In this document: piece by piece, positions 1 through 8,691 of the stretch
Layout: every line of letters starts with the position of its first letter
Position numbering within the stretch: position 1 is the first letter of the stretch
From: Brevibacillus centrosporus
Lineage (GTDB): Bacteria > Bacillota > Bacilli > Brevibacillales > Brevibacillaceae
Length of the DNA stretch: 64,000 nt
Assembly (NCBI RefSeq): GCF_003710815.1
Contig: NZ_RHHP01000039.1
Location: 1 to 64,000 of the forward strand
Direction of reading: 5' to 3'
Program-made: the position numbers and the translations under genes
Notes under the pieces: generated by a model
The model's database searches: none
The model's input: only the letters and a program-made list of their open reading frames with translations
What the model was told of the DNA's origin: nothing

Positions 1-52
1 AACAATTGGGGTGCAGTTCAATCTTGCTCGGCGGCTTTTGCATTTTTTGACT

Positions 53-553
53 CTAGAAAATAGGCATGACGAGTACATGCTGTGGACCAATTGCGCCCAT
101 TCTCGTACGTCCCTCATCCAGAAAGCCGCTTTTCAAGTAGACCTGACGTGCAGCGAGATTTCGCATGTTCACAGCCAGCACGATCTCTTCTACCTGAGGG
201 AAGCTCTGTTGGACAAAATCCTTTAGCTGCAAGAGGGCTTGCTTGGCATACCCTTTTCCCTGGTCGGCGTTGTTCACCGAAAAGGCGCGCAGGAGAAGGG
301 CCGTCTCATTGTCTGTGTACTCGATGCGGGTCTCGCTATTGTGCAAAATGAAAAATCCTACTGGTATGGAATCTGCCAGAATGACGATCGGATACTGCTG
401 CTCGTCTTGGATGGCAGGCTCGAGCACGTCGGTGGGCATGCCAGTGAACTGCATTTGCTCCTGTGGCAAGTCAAAAGAGTACAGGACATCTTTATGGTCA
501 GGGTGATAAAAAGCAAGTTGTACAGTTTGAGCGAGGTTCGTTTGAGCTGCCAT
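53..553 (-). CDS. GNAT family N-acetyltransferase
   Basis: About 166 residues. The C-terminal half has the acetyl-CoA binding pattern of GNAT enzymes: a run reading AFSVNNADQGKGYAKQALL (the Q/RxxGxG/A loop) followed by AVNMRNLAARQVYLKSGF near the end. GNAT enzymes transfer acetyl groups to amines; the substrate here is unknown. I chose the ATG at 553 because an AGGAGG lies directly upstream; a longer frame to 655 runs through the promoter. The promoter (587-615) contains a LexA-type operator, so the gene is probably SOS-inducible. Monocistronic as far as can be seen. Confidence 0.85.
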   Translation of the reverse strand: MAAQTNLAQTVQLAFYHPDHKDVLYSFDLPQEQMQFTGMPTDVLEPAIQDEQQYPIVILADSIPVGFFILHNSETRIEYTDNETALLLRAFSVNNADQGKGYAKQALLQLKDFVQQSFPQVEEIVLAVNMRNLAARQVYLKSGFLDEGRTRMGAIGPQHVLVMPIF

Positions 554-586
554 ACATGGGCCTCCTGAGGAATAATCTGTTATTTT

Positions 587-615
587 ATTGTACGAACGTC
601 TGTTCTTTTTGTCAA
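587..615 (-). promoter_or_regulatory. Promoter with LexA (SOS) box in the spacer
   Basis: Reading the minus strand: TTGACA (615-610), a 17-base spacer and TACAAT (592-587). The spacer contains GAAC-AGAC-GTTC (605-594), matching the Bacillus LexA/DinR box (CGAACRNRYGTTYC) in both half sites and the central RNRY. LexA bound there would block RNA polymerase. It drives the acetyltransferase gene starting at 553. Confidence 0.75.
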
Positions 616-616
616 T

Positions 617-1430
617 ATTCAAAGAAAGACAGGAAGCATATATTACCAATTTCAAAGTACCTTGTATTACGATGTATTTGCCAAAGGGGTCGCGCAGCTG
701 AATGAGCCAGAGCTGTACGAGCTAAACAAGCGCTAGCTGAAAAGTGTGTTACAAGAGACGGCCACAGAGGTCGAGCAATGGGGCGCGACCGATTCAACGG
801 AGCTTTTGAATAAGCTGCAGGGAGCGGGGATTTCGTATGCGTGGATCGGGCTTGCTGATTGGACGGCGCCTACATGAAGCCCGAGTTTGTGAAGCAAGCG
901 GGTGAAATGGGCTATTTGGTCGCCAGCTACGATTCGTACCATTCCATTCACAAGGAGGAAAACCAGGACTGGAACACCGCCATTTTCCCAGATAAAACCT
1001 TGTATGAGAACGCGACCATCACCAAGAAAAACGGCGAGAAAAAAGCGGGCTTCCTCGGGGAGGGGAGACTGCTCAACCCGACGTTGTCTCTCCCCAGCGT
1101 AAAAGCGCGTATGGATGAGATCATGAGTACCGGTGTGGCTTTCAATTCCTGGTTCATCGATGTGGATGCAGCCGGAGATTTCAACGATGACTACACCCCT
1201 GGACGCACTACGACACAAGAGCAGGATATGCAGGCTAAGCTGGCGAGGATGACTTTGCGATTTTAACGGAGGACCGGCTGGTACAGCGAACATCTTTTGG
1301 AGCGGACCTGCAGGTGATCGCCAACTTCTCGGCAAGCGATTTTTCATATGAGAATCAGATCGTGAAAGCTCACTCTGCTCTTGTCATCGACGGGATGGAA
1401 ACAGCGACCTTTGCTGCACCGAATCAATAA
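617..1430 (+). pseudogene. Decayed glycoside hydrolase (GH101/GH129-like) remnant
   Basis: Three reading frames carry pieces of one protein. Frame one (about 629-870) reads TLYYDVFAKGVAQLNEPELY, has a TAG at 734-736 and ends near AWIGLADW. Frame two (859-1266) continues with DGAYMKPEFVKQAGEMGYLV and a run containing NSWFIDVDAAGDF, D-D-Y-P and then stops. Frame three (about 1251-1430) gives the C-terminus, DDFAILTEDRLVQ to NQ-stop. The pattern resembles glycosidases related to GH101/GH129, but a family search would be needed. The 5' end and a long central part are missing, so it cannot make a functional enzyme. Not recognised with certainty. Confidence 0.55.
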
Positions 1431-1443
1431 GGCATGTTTTGAC

Positions 1444-1482
1444 AAAAAGGCAGTGCTGCTCGTGATGAGCGACACTGCCTTT
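1444..1482. terminator. Bidirectional hairpin terminator
   Basis: AAAAAGGCAGTG pairs with CACTGCCTTT across a short loop. It overlaps the stop codon of the LysR gene and follows the hydrolase remnant, so it could serve both strands. Confidence 0.6.
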
Positions 1483-2407
1483 ACTCTCTAGCGAGAAAAA
1501 GCTCGTGATAGTTTCGCAGGTCGTATTTCAATCGTTGGGTAAACCCTCTGGCGACCCGGGCAAAATGCCTCTCCTCCGACTGTACCCAGCCCAGATAGAT
1601 AGGCTGCTGCTTGGGGATGTCGATGTGGAGAGCGACAAAGTCCTCGCGAAGGTTGTTTGGCTCATTAATAAAGGAGTAGTCCAAGCCTATGGTGACAGCC
1701 ATTTCCTCTCGTACGGCACTGCGGATCGCATCCGTATTATTCGTGGTGAACAGGATGTCGATGGGGCCGTATCTCACGGCAAAATCGTCGACAAACCTTT
1801 TCACGTACTCGTCATTGTACAGGACAAACGGATACGGGAGCAGCTCTTCCGGTGTCACGGATTGCTTTAGGGCAAGCGGGGATTTTCTGCTGACACCCAC
1901 GACCATTTTTCCTTCCAGGAGGTGTTCGAACACCAAGCCGGCATTTTTTTGTACCAGGCTCTCGGATACGATGAGCAAACCGATGTCGATTTTATCGTGG
2001 CGAATATCTTCCAGTATTTCCTGAGAGCCCTTTTCGGCGATTTCCGGTCGGATTTGGGGATAATCCTTTTTGAAGCGCGCGACCGCAGTTACCAGCAAGT
2101 TCATTGGCCCGGGGATGGTCGCAAGCCGCAGATTGCCTACCATCGTGTTGGCATAGCCCTGCGCTTCCTCCTGGATTTCCTGCAGTTTTTTCTGGATTTC
2201 AAACGCCTTTTGAATGATGCTGAGACCCTCAGCTGTCGGAGCGGCCCCCATGCGCGAGCGAGTGAACAACGTAATCCCGAGCTCTGCCTCCAAGCTGGAC
2301 AAGGATTGACTGATAGCGGAAAGCGTCACATGCCGGGATTGGGAGGCCTTGGTCAAAGACCCGGATTTTGCGATTTCGATAATCGATTCGAGCTGCTCCA
2401 GGTTCAT
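1481..2407 (-). CDS. LysR family transcriptional regulator
   Basis: 308 residues, the usual LysR length. The N-terminus MNLEQLESIIEIAKSGSLTK with following ASQ...VTLSAISQSLSSLEAELG is the winged helix-turn-helix; the rest is a periplasmic-binding-protein-like effector domain (about residues 90-300). It is divergent from the short-chain dehydrogenase pair at 2546-4084 with 138 bp between, the classic arrangement in which a LysR protein controls its neighbour. The inverted repeat at 2429-2442 is a candidate binding site. Ligand unknown. Confidence 0.9.
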   Translation of the reverse strand: MNLEQLESIIEIAKSGSLTKASQSRHVTLSAISQSLSSLEAELGITLFTRSRMGAAPTAEGLSIIQKAFEIQKKLQEIQEEAQGYANTMVGNLRLATIPGPMNLLVTAVARFKKDYPQIRPEIAEKGSQEILEDIRHDKIDIGLLIVSESLVQKNAGLVFEHLLEGKMVVGVSRKSPLALKQSVTPEELLPYPFVLYNDEYVKRFVDDFAVRYGPIDILFTTNNTDAIRSAVREEMAVTIGLDYSFINEPNNLREDFVALHIDIPKQQPIYLGWVQSEERHFARVARGFTQRLKYDLRNYHELFLARE

Positions 2408-2428
2408 AAACAGTCACCTCTTTACTTA

Positions 2429-2442
2429 AGTTTGGCTAAACT
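2429..2442. promoter_or_regulatory. Candidate LysR operator
   Basis: AGTTT-GGCT-AAACT (extendable to TTA/TAA on both sides) in the divergent LysR/dehydrogenase intergenic region. A TATAAT lies at 2485-2490 for the dehydrogenase gene without a good -35, as expected of an activator-dependent promoter. Confidence 0.4.
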
Positions 2443-2545
2443 AACGATAAATATCTTTACATATTTTTTAATGAAAAGGAAGTCTATAATGAGGGTGTAA
2501 GGAAGATATGATGCAGCAAACCCAAATTGGACGGAGGCGTTTACA

Positions 2546-3301
2546 TTGGCTAGATTGGAAGGAAAAGTAGCGATTATCACAGGCGGAGGAACCGGGATCG
2601 GCAAGCATACGGCTCTTCGATTTGCGAGGGAAGGCGCAAAAGTTGTGGTAACCGATATTAATCTGGACAGTGCGAATCAGACTGTAGACGAAATCAAGAA
2701 TGCGGGTGGTTCCGCACTCGCCATCGCTCATGATGTGAGCAAAGAAGAGCAGTGGCAGCAGGTTGTGGCGCAAGCCGTTGAACAATACCAAAAAGTAGAC
2801 ATCCTGTTTAACAACGCAGGCATTTATATCATTAAACCTTTGGCAGAAATCACGCTGGATGATTGGAACCGACTGATGTCCATCAACGTTACTGGTGTAT
2901 TCCTAGGCATGAAGCACATAATGCCAGTCATGGCCAAACAAAAAGCAGGCTCCGTGATCAACGCTTCTTCCATCGCAGGTCTGATCGGCGCGCCAGGACA
3001 TGTTTTGTACGGCGCGAGTAAAGGGGCTGTACGCATCATGACCAAGGATGCAGCGATCGAGTATGCACAGCAAGGCGTTCGTGTAAACTCCATTCACCCT
3101 GGCTACATCCAGACGGGAATGGTGGAATATGCGGCAGAAACAACCAAGCACTCCACAGCAGAATTGGCAAAAGGCGTGCCTACAGGCCGTCTCGGTACAG
3201 TCGAGGACGTATCCAATGTGGTTCTGTTCCTGGCTTCTGACGAGGCAGGTCATGTGACGGGTGCTGAGTTCGTGATTGACGGCGGCGGTACTGCACAATA
3301 A
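2546..3301 (+). CDS. Short-chain dehydrogenase/reductase (SDR)
   Basis: 251 residues, classical SDR length. Visible: cofactor motif TGGGTGIG (residues 12-19), Asp37 after the second strand (suggesting NAD preference), NNAG (89-92), and the catalytic triad Ser142, Tyr155 and Lys159 (YGASK). The C-terminus VTGAEFVIDGGGTAQ is typical of FabG-like oxidoreductases. Start is TTG with GGAGG eight bases upstream. The substrate alcohol or ketone is not evident. Probably co-transcribed with the second SDR 39 bp downstream. Confidence 0.9.
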   Translation: MARLEGKVAIITGGGTGIGKHTALRFAREGAKVVVTDINLDSANQTVDEIKNAGGSALAIAHDVSKEEQWQQVVAQAVEQYQKVDILFNNAGIYIIKPLAEITLDDWNRLMSINVTGVFLGMKHIMPVMAKQKAGSVINASSIAGLIGAPGHVLYGASKGAVRIMTKDAAIEYAQQGVRVNSIHPGYIQTGMVEYAAETTKHSTAELAKGVPTGRLGTVEDVSNVVLFLASDEAGHVTGAEFVIDGGGTAQ

Positions 3302-3340
3302 AGAAATTCAGGTAACAGGTTAAACGAGGAGGGAAACAAG

Positions 3341-4084
3341 ATGAGATTTGCCAATAAAGTAGCGATCGTCACAGGCGGAGCAAGCGGAATCGGGGAAACG
3401 ACTGTCCAGCTGTTTGCCAAAGAGGGAGCGAAAGTGGTTATTGCCGACTTTTCTTTGCGTGGTCAGGAGCTGGCGGACAAGCTGAATGCAGACGGCTTCG
3501 ACGCTTTTTTCGTGAAAACGGACGTGACCCATGAAGAAGAGGTCAAGCATATGGTCAGCGCCGCTGTCGAGAAATACGGCCGGGTGGACATTCTGTTCGC
3601 GAATGCTGGTATTGCGAAGGATGCACCTGCTGCGAAACTGAGCATGGATGACTGGCGCCGTAGTATCGATATCAACCTGACAGGGGTATTCCTCTGCGAC
3701 AAATACGTCATCGAGCAAATGCTCGCACAAGGCGGCGGTGGGGCCATCGTCAACTGCGGCTCTATCCACAGCCACGCAGGAAAAGCGGGAGTGACTGCCT
3801 ATGCGTCAGCGAAGGGCGGCGTGAAGCTGCTGACCCAGACGCTGGGAATCGACTACGCAAAAGAAGGAATCCGCGTCAACGCTGTATGTCCGGGCTACAT
3901 CGATACACCGTTGATCGCTGGACGAAATGAAGCGATGAATGACCACCTCGTCAGCCTGCATCCAATGGGGCGACTGGGCAAACCGGAGGAAGTCGCAAAA
4001 GCAGTGCTGTTTCTGGCAAGCGACGATGCTTCGTTCATTACAGGGACAAGTCTTCTGGTAGACGGTGGCTATACGGCTCAATAA
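3341..4084 (+). CDS. Short-chain dehydrogenase/reductase (SDR), second copy
   Basis: 247 residues. TGGASGIG (11-18), Asp36, ANAG (87-90) and Ser141/Tyr154/Lys158 are all present, so it should be active. It is clearly related to the preceding SDR (same C-terminal VDGGYTAQ-type ending) but diverged, suggesting an old duplication with two steps on related substrates. ATG with GAGGAGGG just upstream. Followed by a perfect palindrome and the FAD monooxygenase-like gene. Confidence 0.9.
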   Translation: MRFANKVAIVTGGASGIGETTVQLFAKEGAKVVIADFSLRGQELADKLNADGFDAFFVKTDVTHEEEVKHMVSAAVEKYGRVDILFANAGIAKDAPAAKLSMDDWRRSIDINLTGVFLCDKYVIEQMLAQGGGGAIVNCGSIHSHAGKAGVTAYASAKGGVKLLTQTLGIDYAKEGIRVNAVCPGYIDTPLIAGRNEAMNDHLVSLHPMGRLGKPEEVAKAVLFLASDDASFITGTSLLVDGGYTAQ

Positions 4085-4103
4085 GAAATCGCCGCAGCAA
4101 GAT

Positions 4104-4124
4104 CCGGGTGAAGTGTTCACCCGG
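4104..4124. promoter_or_regulatory. Perfect palindrome, candidate TetR operator
   Basis: CCGGGTGAA, three bases, then TTCACCCGG, with no T-run after it, so not a convincing terminator. It sits just upstream of the FAD-dependent gene whose downstream partner is a TetR regulator. A 9-bp-arm palindrome at this place fits a repressor operator. Confidence 0.45.
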
Positions 4125-4141
4125 AAAAGGCAGGAAAGGCA

Positions 4142-5563
4142 ATTGTTATTGGAGGGAGCATCGCCGGTTTATTGGCGGCGCGAGTGCTGTCCGATTACTA
4201 TACCGAGGTGCTGATCCTGGATAAGGATGAGCTTCCGACAGAGCCACAGGAGCGCTTAGGCACTCCCCATGCTTTTCACCCCCATCGGTTTACCGCACGT
4301 GGTAAGATGATAACAGAACGCTTCTTTCCAGGTTTTGAGAACGACCTCGTTGCAAACGGCGCTCCATCGTCCTTCAACAAAACCGTATGTAACAGCAATC
4401 AATATGGCAGCATTACTGGTCCTTACCAGCGAAACGATATCAAGTTCAGTAGGGCCAATCTGGAGTCGGTCATTCGCAGGCGCGTGCAAGACATCCCTCA
4501 CGTCCATGTCCTCGACAGGCAGGATGTCATCGGCCTTCTCCCGTCTCCCGATTATACGGCTGTCACGGGTGTCCTCGTCCGGAATCGCAAAGAACCGGGG
4601 CAAGTGACCGAAGCTAGGGCTGACCTGGTAGTAGATACGAGCGGGCGTTTTTCCAAGCTGCCACAGTGGCTTGCGGAAATGGGCTACGAAGTGCCCCGTC
4701 CCGATGTTCTGAGAGCAAACATCGGGTACAGCACGCAACGCTTTCAAGTACCCCATCATCTTACGTATCTAATCGAAAAATGGGATGTCATCAACATCGC
4801 AGGGCAGCCTGCCACTGGTACCTTTACCGGAGTATTTTCCTTTATTGAAAATCAAGTGGCGGAGATGCTTCTCTATCGGCCAGGCGGTAATTACCCTCCG
4901 ACAGATGAGAAAGGATACAGACAAGCGATCGCGGAGCTGCCCAGCCCCCTGATCGCAGAAATATTGGAAGGGCTAGAACCGTTGACGACCATACGCAGCT
5001 ACCGTGTCCCTGAGCTGTACCGTCACCGCTATGAGCAGATGACGCGATGGCCATCTGGATTGCTGGTTCTCGGTGATGCTATTTGTATCTTTGATCCGAT
5101 CTTCGGTCAAGGAATGACGGTAGCCGCCATCGAAGCAGAAAAACTGGACGCTTGCTTGCGGCAGCAGCAGGTGAATCCCCAGCTCGACTTTGAGAAGGAA
5201 GTCCTCGTCTGCATGCAGGCTGCCATCGAACCGGCGTGGTGGCTGAACTGCGCAACGGATATCCAGTGGGAGGGTGTCGAGTACGATGGCTCTGATTCTT
5301 TACCGGGCATCACTTTTATAAGCAGAGTCATGAGTCTTCTGCTTCAGGAGGCTACGGCCAAGCAAAACCTTCCTTGGTATGGCTTGTACTGGGGAGTGAA
5401 TACGCTGTCGCAATCGCCACGCGGCATTTTCAACGCGCAAACCGTGTCAGGGATTCTCGGCACAAGTGACGAGGGAATGCAGCTGTTGGCAGAGCTGCAA
5501 CAGACACATCATGGAATGTCACTGGAAGAAATATTGGACGAAATCATCCCGTTTAAGGAGTGA
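4142..5563 (+). CDS. FAD-dependent monooxygenase-like oxidoreductase, abnormal 5' end
   Basis: About 470 residues. The N-terminal coding sequence AIVIGGSIAGLLAARVLSDY is the FAD-binding Rossmann motif (GxGxxG variant GGSIAG), and LVLGDAICIFDPIFGQGMT is the second FAD motif (GD) of the PHBH/epoxidase-type monooxygenases. The motif is encoded from about 4139, but the frame has a TGA at 4109-4111 and no ATG, GTG or TTG before the TTG at 4172, which would delete half the motif. I give the ATT at 4142 as the boundary of coding homology; alternatives are the TTG at 4172 or a one-base loss joining the GTG at 4113. Overlaps the TetR gene by four bases. Confidence 0.7.
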   Translation: MVIGGSIAGLLAARVLSDYYTEVLILDKDELPTEPQERLGTPHAFHPHRFTARGKMITERFFPGFENDLVANGAPSSFNKTVCNSNQYGSITGPYQRNDIKFSRANLESVIRRRVQDIPHVHVLDRQDVIGLLPSPDYTAVTGVLVRNRKEPGQVTEARADLVVDTSGRFSKLPQWLAEMGYEVPRPDVLRANIGYSTQRFQVPHHLTYLIEKWDVINIAGQPATGTFTGVFSFIENQVAEMLLYRPGGNYPPTDEKGYRQAIAELPSPLIAEILEGLEPLTTIRSYRVPELYRHRYEQMTRWPSGLLVLGDAICIFDPIFGQGMTVAAIEAEKLDACLRQQQVNPQLDFEKEVLVCMQAAIEPAWWLNCATDIQWEGVEYDGSDSLPGITFISRVMSLLLQEATAKQNLPWYGLYWGVNTLSQSPRGIFNAQTVSGILGTSDEGMQLLAELQQTHHGMSLEEILDEIIPFKE

Positions 5564-6174
5564 AATATTCTTTGGCGCCATTAAACGAAGAACAACTGCA
5601 TCAAATTCGTGATGAAAGAAGAGAACAAATCATGCGGGCGGCACTCAAGGTGTTTGCCCGCCGCGGGATCATCGGGACGAAAATGAGCATGATTGCGGCG
5701 GAAGCAGGGATCAGCCACGGGCTCCTGTACCATTACTTTTCCTCCAAGGAAGAGCTGTTTACCACCCTGATCGAGGATGCGATGAAGGGAGCAGAAGAGG
5801 CTACAAGCGGAGTGTATGATCTGCCGGGAACGCCACTCGAAAAAATACGGGCGCTGTCGATGGAAATGCTCGACGAAAGCGGCACGCCATATTTCATGCT
5901 GATCCATCATGCACGGACATCGGACGGTGTGCCGGAAAAAGTGAAGGAGCTCATAGCCCGCCACGATATGCACGCGTTTATCGCGCGGCTTTTGCCTGTA
6001 TTCCGAGAGGCACAGCAAGCAGGGGAAATCGTAGAAGGCAGCCTGGAAGAGCTCATTTCCTCCTACTTGTCTGTCCTCTCCGGCCTCATGGTGCTGAATG
6101 CCCAGGGAATCGAGGGCTATCGCCTGCCTGACGTCGACATGCTGCTTAGATTGATAGCGAGAAGCCGGCCATGA
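5560..6174 (+). CDS. TetR family transcriptional regulator
   Basis: 204 residues. N-terminal DNA-binding domain: REQIMRAALKVFARRGIIGT, then ISHGLLYHYFSSKEELF, the signature of TetR recognition helix and helix 4. The C-terminal domain should bind an unknown ligand. The GTG start overlaps the stop of the FAD gene; a TTG at 5572 is better spaced from the AAGGAG at 5555-5560 and may be the real start. It overlaps the WYL regulator at ATGA (6171-6174), so all three are one operon. Confidence 0.88.
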   Translation: MKYSLAPLNEEQLHQIRDERREQIMRAALKVFARRGIIGTKMSMIAAEAGISHGLLYHYFSSKEELFTTLIEDAMKGAEEATSGVYDLPGTPLEKIRALSMEMLDESGTPYFMLIHHARTSDGVPEKVKELIARHDMHAFIARLLPVFREAQQAGEIVEGSLEELISSYLSVLSGLMVLNAQGIEGYRLPDVDMLLRLIARSRP

Positions 6175-7121
6175 ACAAGACGGATCGCCTCCTCGCCATC
6201 GTGCTGGAGCTCCAGCGCAAGGGTGTGGTGCGTGCAGAGGATTTGGCTGCCCGCTTTGAAACAAGTGTGAGAACCATTTACCGAGATATGCAGGCACTCA
6301 GCGAAGCGAGCGTTCCGATCGTAGGCGAACCGGGCGTGGGCTATTCCTTGATGGAGGGATTTTTCTTGCCACCCGTCAGCTTTACCGTGGAGGAAGCCGT
6401 TTCCTTGCTGATAGGAGCGCATTTTGTCGAGCAGAAATTCGATCCGCGCTATCAGGAAAGAGCGAAAAGCTCTCGGAGCAAGATCGAGGCAGTGCTCCCG
6501 CAACAAGTCCGCGCAGAAGCGGCCAATATCCTCACGACCATGCGCCTTCTCGCATTTGCCAGTGATACTCCAGCGGGAAAGCAGGAAAAAGAGTGGGTGG
6601 AGAAGATCAGGCAGGCATTGCTGGATGCCAAAAAAGTATCCTTTCATTATCGCAAAAGCTTGGCAGAAGAGGACGGAAACAGAGACAGTGTCCGCGTAGT
6701 CGCACCGTACGGGTTAGCTCTTGTAGGCGGAGCATGGACCATGATCGGGCATTGTGATTTGCGCGACGACCTGCGGCACTTCCGGCTGTCACGGATGAGC
6801 CAGCTTGCGATAACAGAAGAGGGGTACCAACGCCCGCCTGATTTCAATCTGCATGCGTACAAACCGATGGATGACCGGAAAACGTACGTGCGTCTGCTTG
6901 CCCAAAGGGACATTGCCGAGCGAATCAAGGAATCCAACTATTTTTTCCTCGAGGGGTGGGAGGATTCGTCGGATGGCTTGCTCATCACCCTGCGCGTTCG
7001 TCAGACGGAGGAAGTCAAGCAATGGGTATTAGGCTGGGGAGCCTATCTTGAGGTGCTGGAACCGGAAATGTTTCGGAGAGAAATTCGTGAGGAAATCGAA
7101 AAAATGATAAAACGCTACTGA
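6171..7121 (+). CDS. WYL-domain (YafY-type) transcriptional regulator
   Basis: 316 residues. N-terminal helix-turn-helix of the HTH_11/DeoR type (RLLAIVLELQRKGVVRAEDL ... SVRTIYRDMQALSEASVPI), then a WYL sensor domain: VSFHYRKS and VVAPYGLALVGGAWTMIGHC (about residues 160-195), plus a C-terminal extension. WYL proteins regulate transcription in response to bound nucleotides or nucleic acid. Starts in the TetR stop codon (ATGA). A strong terminator follows directly, so it ends the operon. Confidence 0.88.
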   Translation: MNKTDRLLAIVLELQRKGVVRAEDLAARFETSVRTIYRDMQALSEASVPIVGEPGVGYSLMEGFFLPPVSFTVEEAVSLLIGAHFVEQKFDPRYQERAKSSRSKIEAVLPQQVRAEAANILTTMRLLAFASDTPAGKQEKEWVEKIRQALLDAKKVSFHYRKSLAEEDGNRDSVRVVAPYGLALVGGAWTMIGHCDLRDDLRHFRLSRMSQLAITEEGYQRPPDFNLHAYKPMDDRKTYVRLLAQRDIAERIKESNYFFLEGWEDSSDGLLITLRVRQTEEVKQWVLGWGAYLEVLEPEMFRREIREEIEKMIKRY

Positions 7122-7145
7122 CATGATGCTGTCAGTAGCGTTTTT
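7111..7145 (+). terminator. Intrinsic terminator
   Basis: AACGCTACTGACA, six-base loop, TGTCAGTAGCG then TTTTT. It overlaps the end of the WYL regulator gene. Confidence 0.9.
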
Positions 7146-7182
7146 GTATGATCAGGCTATCAACGAAAAGGAGTGGGGATAG

Positions 7183-7716
7183 ATGAATACCAAAGAATTG
7201 CTGCAACGTTTTCAGGAAAGTACAGCTCGCTACGTCGAAGAGCTGAGTCATTTTACCATGGAGGAGCTCACGACACAGCCAAGCCCAAGCGACTGGTCTA
7301 TCGGTCAAATGTACGTGCATTTGTACCAGTCCGCCCTATTCATGCAACTCGCCAATGTAGAGAAGTGCCGGACCGGATCAGATGTGACGACAGGTGACAA
7401 GACTGAAATCGGACAGAAAGTCTTTGCTGAGGGAGAGATTCCTCCGATCCGGGTTCAAGTGCCGCCTTCCCCTGCGTACACCCCTGTCCAACCAGAGAGC
7501 AAGGAGCAAATCCTGGAGGGCCTGAATGCCGCCGCTGCTCGCATGCAAGAGGTTGAGCCGCATCTGCACGAGATCTCGCTTGCGCATCAAATCGTGCACC
7601 CCGGGTTTGGGGCGCTGAATGGTCAGGAATGGTTTCAGCTCGTCGAAATGCATTACCGTCATCATTTCCGCCAGCTGGACCGCTTGAAAAGCGAGCTTCT
7701 GCAAAACAAGGCGTGA
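7183..7716 (+). CDS. DinB family protein
   Basis: 177 residues. Four-helix DinB/YfiT-type fold suggested by ELLQRFQESTARYVEELSHF, DWSIGQMYVHLYQSA (first metal-ligand histidine) and WFQLVEMHYRHHFRQLDRLK (C-terminal HxxxH pair). These proteins bind a divalent metal and several are thiol-dependent transferases or nucleases; its activity is unknown. ATG with AAGGAG upstream, its own terminator downstream. Confidence 0.85.
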   Translation: MNTKELLQRFQESTARYVEELSHFTMEELTTQPSPSDWSIGQMYVHLYQSALFMQLANVEKCRTGSDVTTGDKTEIGQKVFAEGEIPPIRVQVPPSPAYTPVQPESKEQILEGLNAAAARMQEVEPHLHEISLAHQIVHPGFGALNGQEWFQLVEMHYRHHFRQLDRLKSELLQNKA

Positions 7717-7722
7717 TCAAGC

Positions 7723-7752
7723 AAAACCACCCATCGAGAGGGTGGTTTTTTG
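7723..7752 (+). terminator. Intrinsic terminator
   Basis: AAAACCACCC, seven-base loop, GGGTGGTTTTTT. Ends the DinB gene and probably also the convergent TetR gene. Confidence 0.9.
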
Positions 7753-7754
7753 CA

Positions 7755-8636
7755 TTACATAAGCAAGGCAAGCTGGCGCACATCAGGACGAAGCTGAGGA
7801 ATCGTCTCCAGGTAGGTCATGAACACGTGAATGAGCGTGCGGTTGGGGGAATCTTGTGCCAGCTCTTTCTGCAATAGGGATATGACCTCTAAAAGCTCGT
7901 CGCGAGCTGGCGCAGGCATCGACAGATTCTGAATTTTGGCAGCCAAGGCATCCAGAAAGCCAGAGACATTTTGCTGCTGGTGCAGCGGGTCGAGCGGATT
8001 GAGATGTTGAAAGTATGTATTGGTCGATTGCAAAATGGGCTTCGCTTCTGAAGCGAGCAAATCGTTTACAACAGCGTCGATTCGCTCCACGATGAACTGG
8101 GCCAGCTCCGACATCGGCAGCGCAATTACTTTGCGGACGGTATAGTACAAATACTCGCGCAGGATTCCACGGTAAATGGCAACGACATCCCACACGAAGA
8201 CTTCGACGGGGCTCCCATAGGTTTCCAATATGCAGTCTCTGTGCAAGGTTAAAAGAGTTGCCCGCTTTTTTTTCCATGCCGCTATAAATTTTTCGTTTTC
8301 CTTGATAGGAAGCTCAGTGAATTCAAACATAAAAAAGAAATTCTCCAGCATGTACTGAAGCTGGAACTCTATATTTTGCCGTAGACATTCCTTTGGCGAC
8401 AAGTGCTCGGCGTGGTTTTTTCGATCCATTTCCCGCGCGTGATCGAACATCGTTTGATGGCAAGCAACGAAGACCTCGGTGAACAAATCCTCTTTGGAGG
8501 GAAAGATTTTGTAGATGCTGCCTTTGGCCATTCCGCAGGATTCCGCTATTTCTTGCATGGAAGCGGAAACGTAGCCCTTTTCCTGAAAAACTTCCTTTGC
8601 TCTGTGCAGAATCTGCTGTTTTTTTGCTTCTTCCAT
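7755..8636 (-). CDS. TetR family transcriptional regulator
   Basis: About 293 residues, long for TetR (usually about 200). The N-terminal HTH is clear: KQQILHRAKEVFQEKGYVSA and MAKGSIYKIFPSKEDLFTEV. The extended C-terminal half (to residue 293) has no recognised motif and may be an enlarged ligand domain. Start ATG at 8636 is preferred over 8663 because GGAGGGG precedes it. Divergent from the metallo-hydrolase at 8764, which it may control through the strong promoter at 8692-8721. Confidence 0.88.
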   Translation of the reverse strand: MEEAKKQQILHRAKEVFQEKGYVSASMQEIAESCGMAKGSIYKIFPSKEDLFTEVFVACHQTMFDHAREMDRKNHAEHLSPKECLRQNIEFQLQYMLENFFFMFEFTELPIKENEKFIAAWKKKRATLLTLHRDCILETYGSPVEVFVWDVVAIYRGILREYLYYTVRKVIALPMSELAQFIVERIDAVVNDLLASEAKPILQSTNTYFQHLNPLDPLHQQQNVSGFLDALAAKIQNLSMPAPARDELLEVISLLQKELAQDSPNRTLIHVFMTYLETIPQLRPDVRQLALLM

Positions 8637-8691
8637 TGAACTCACCCCTCCGTATTCTGACATGCCAGAAAAGCAAGGTCAATATATGGAA

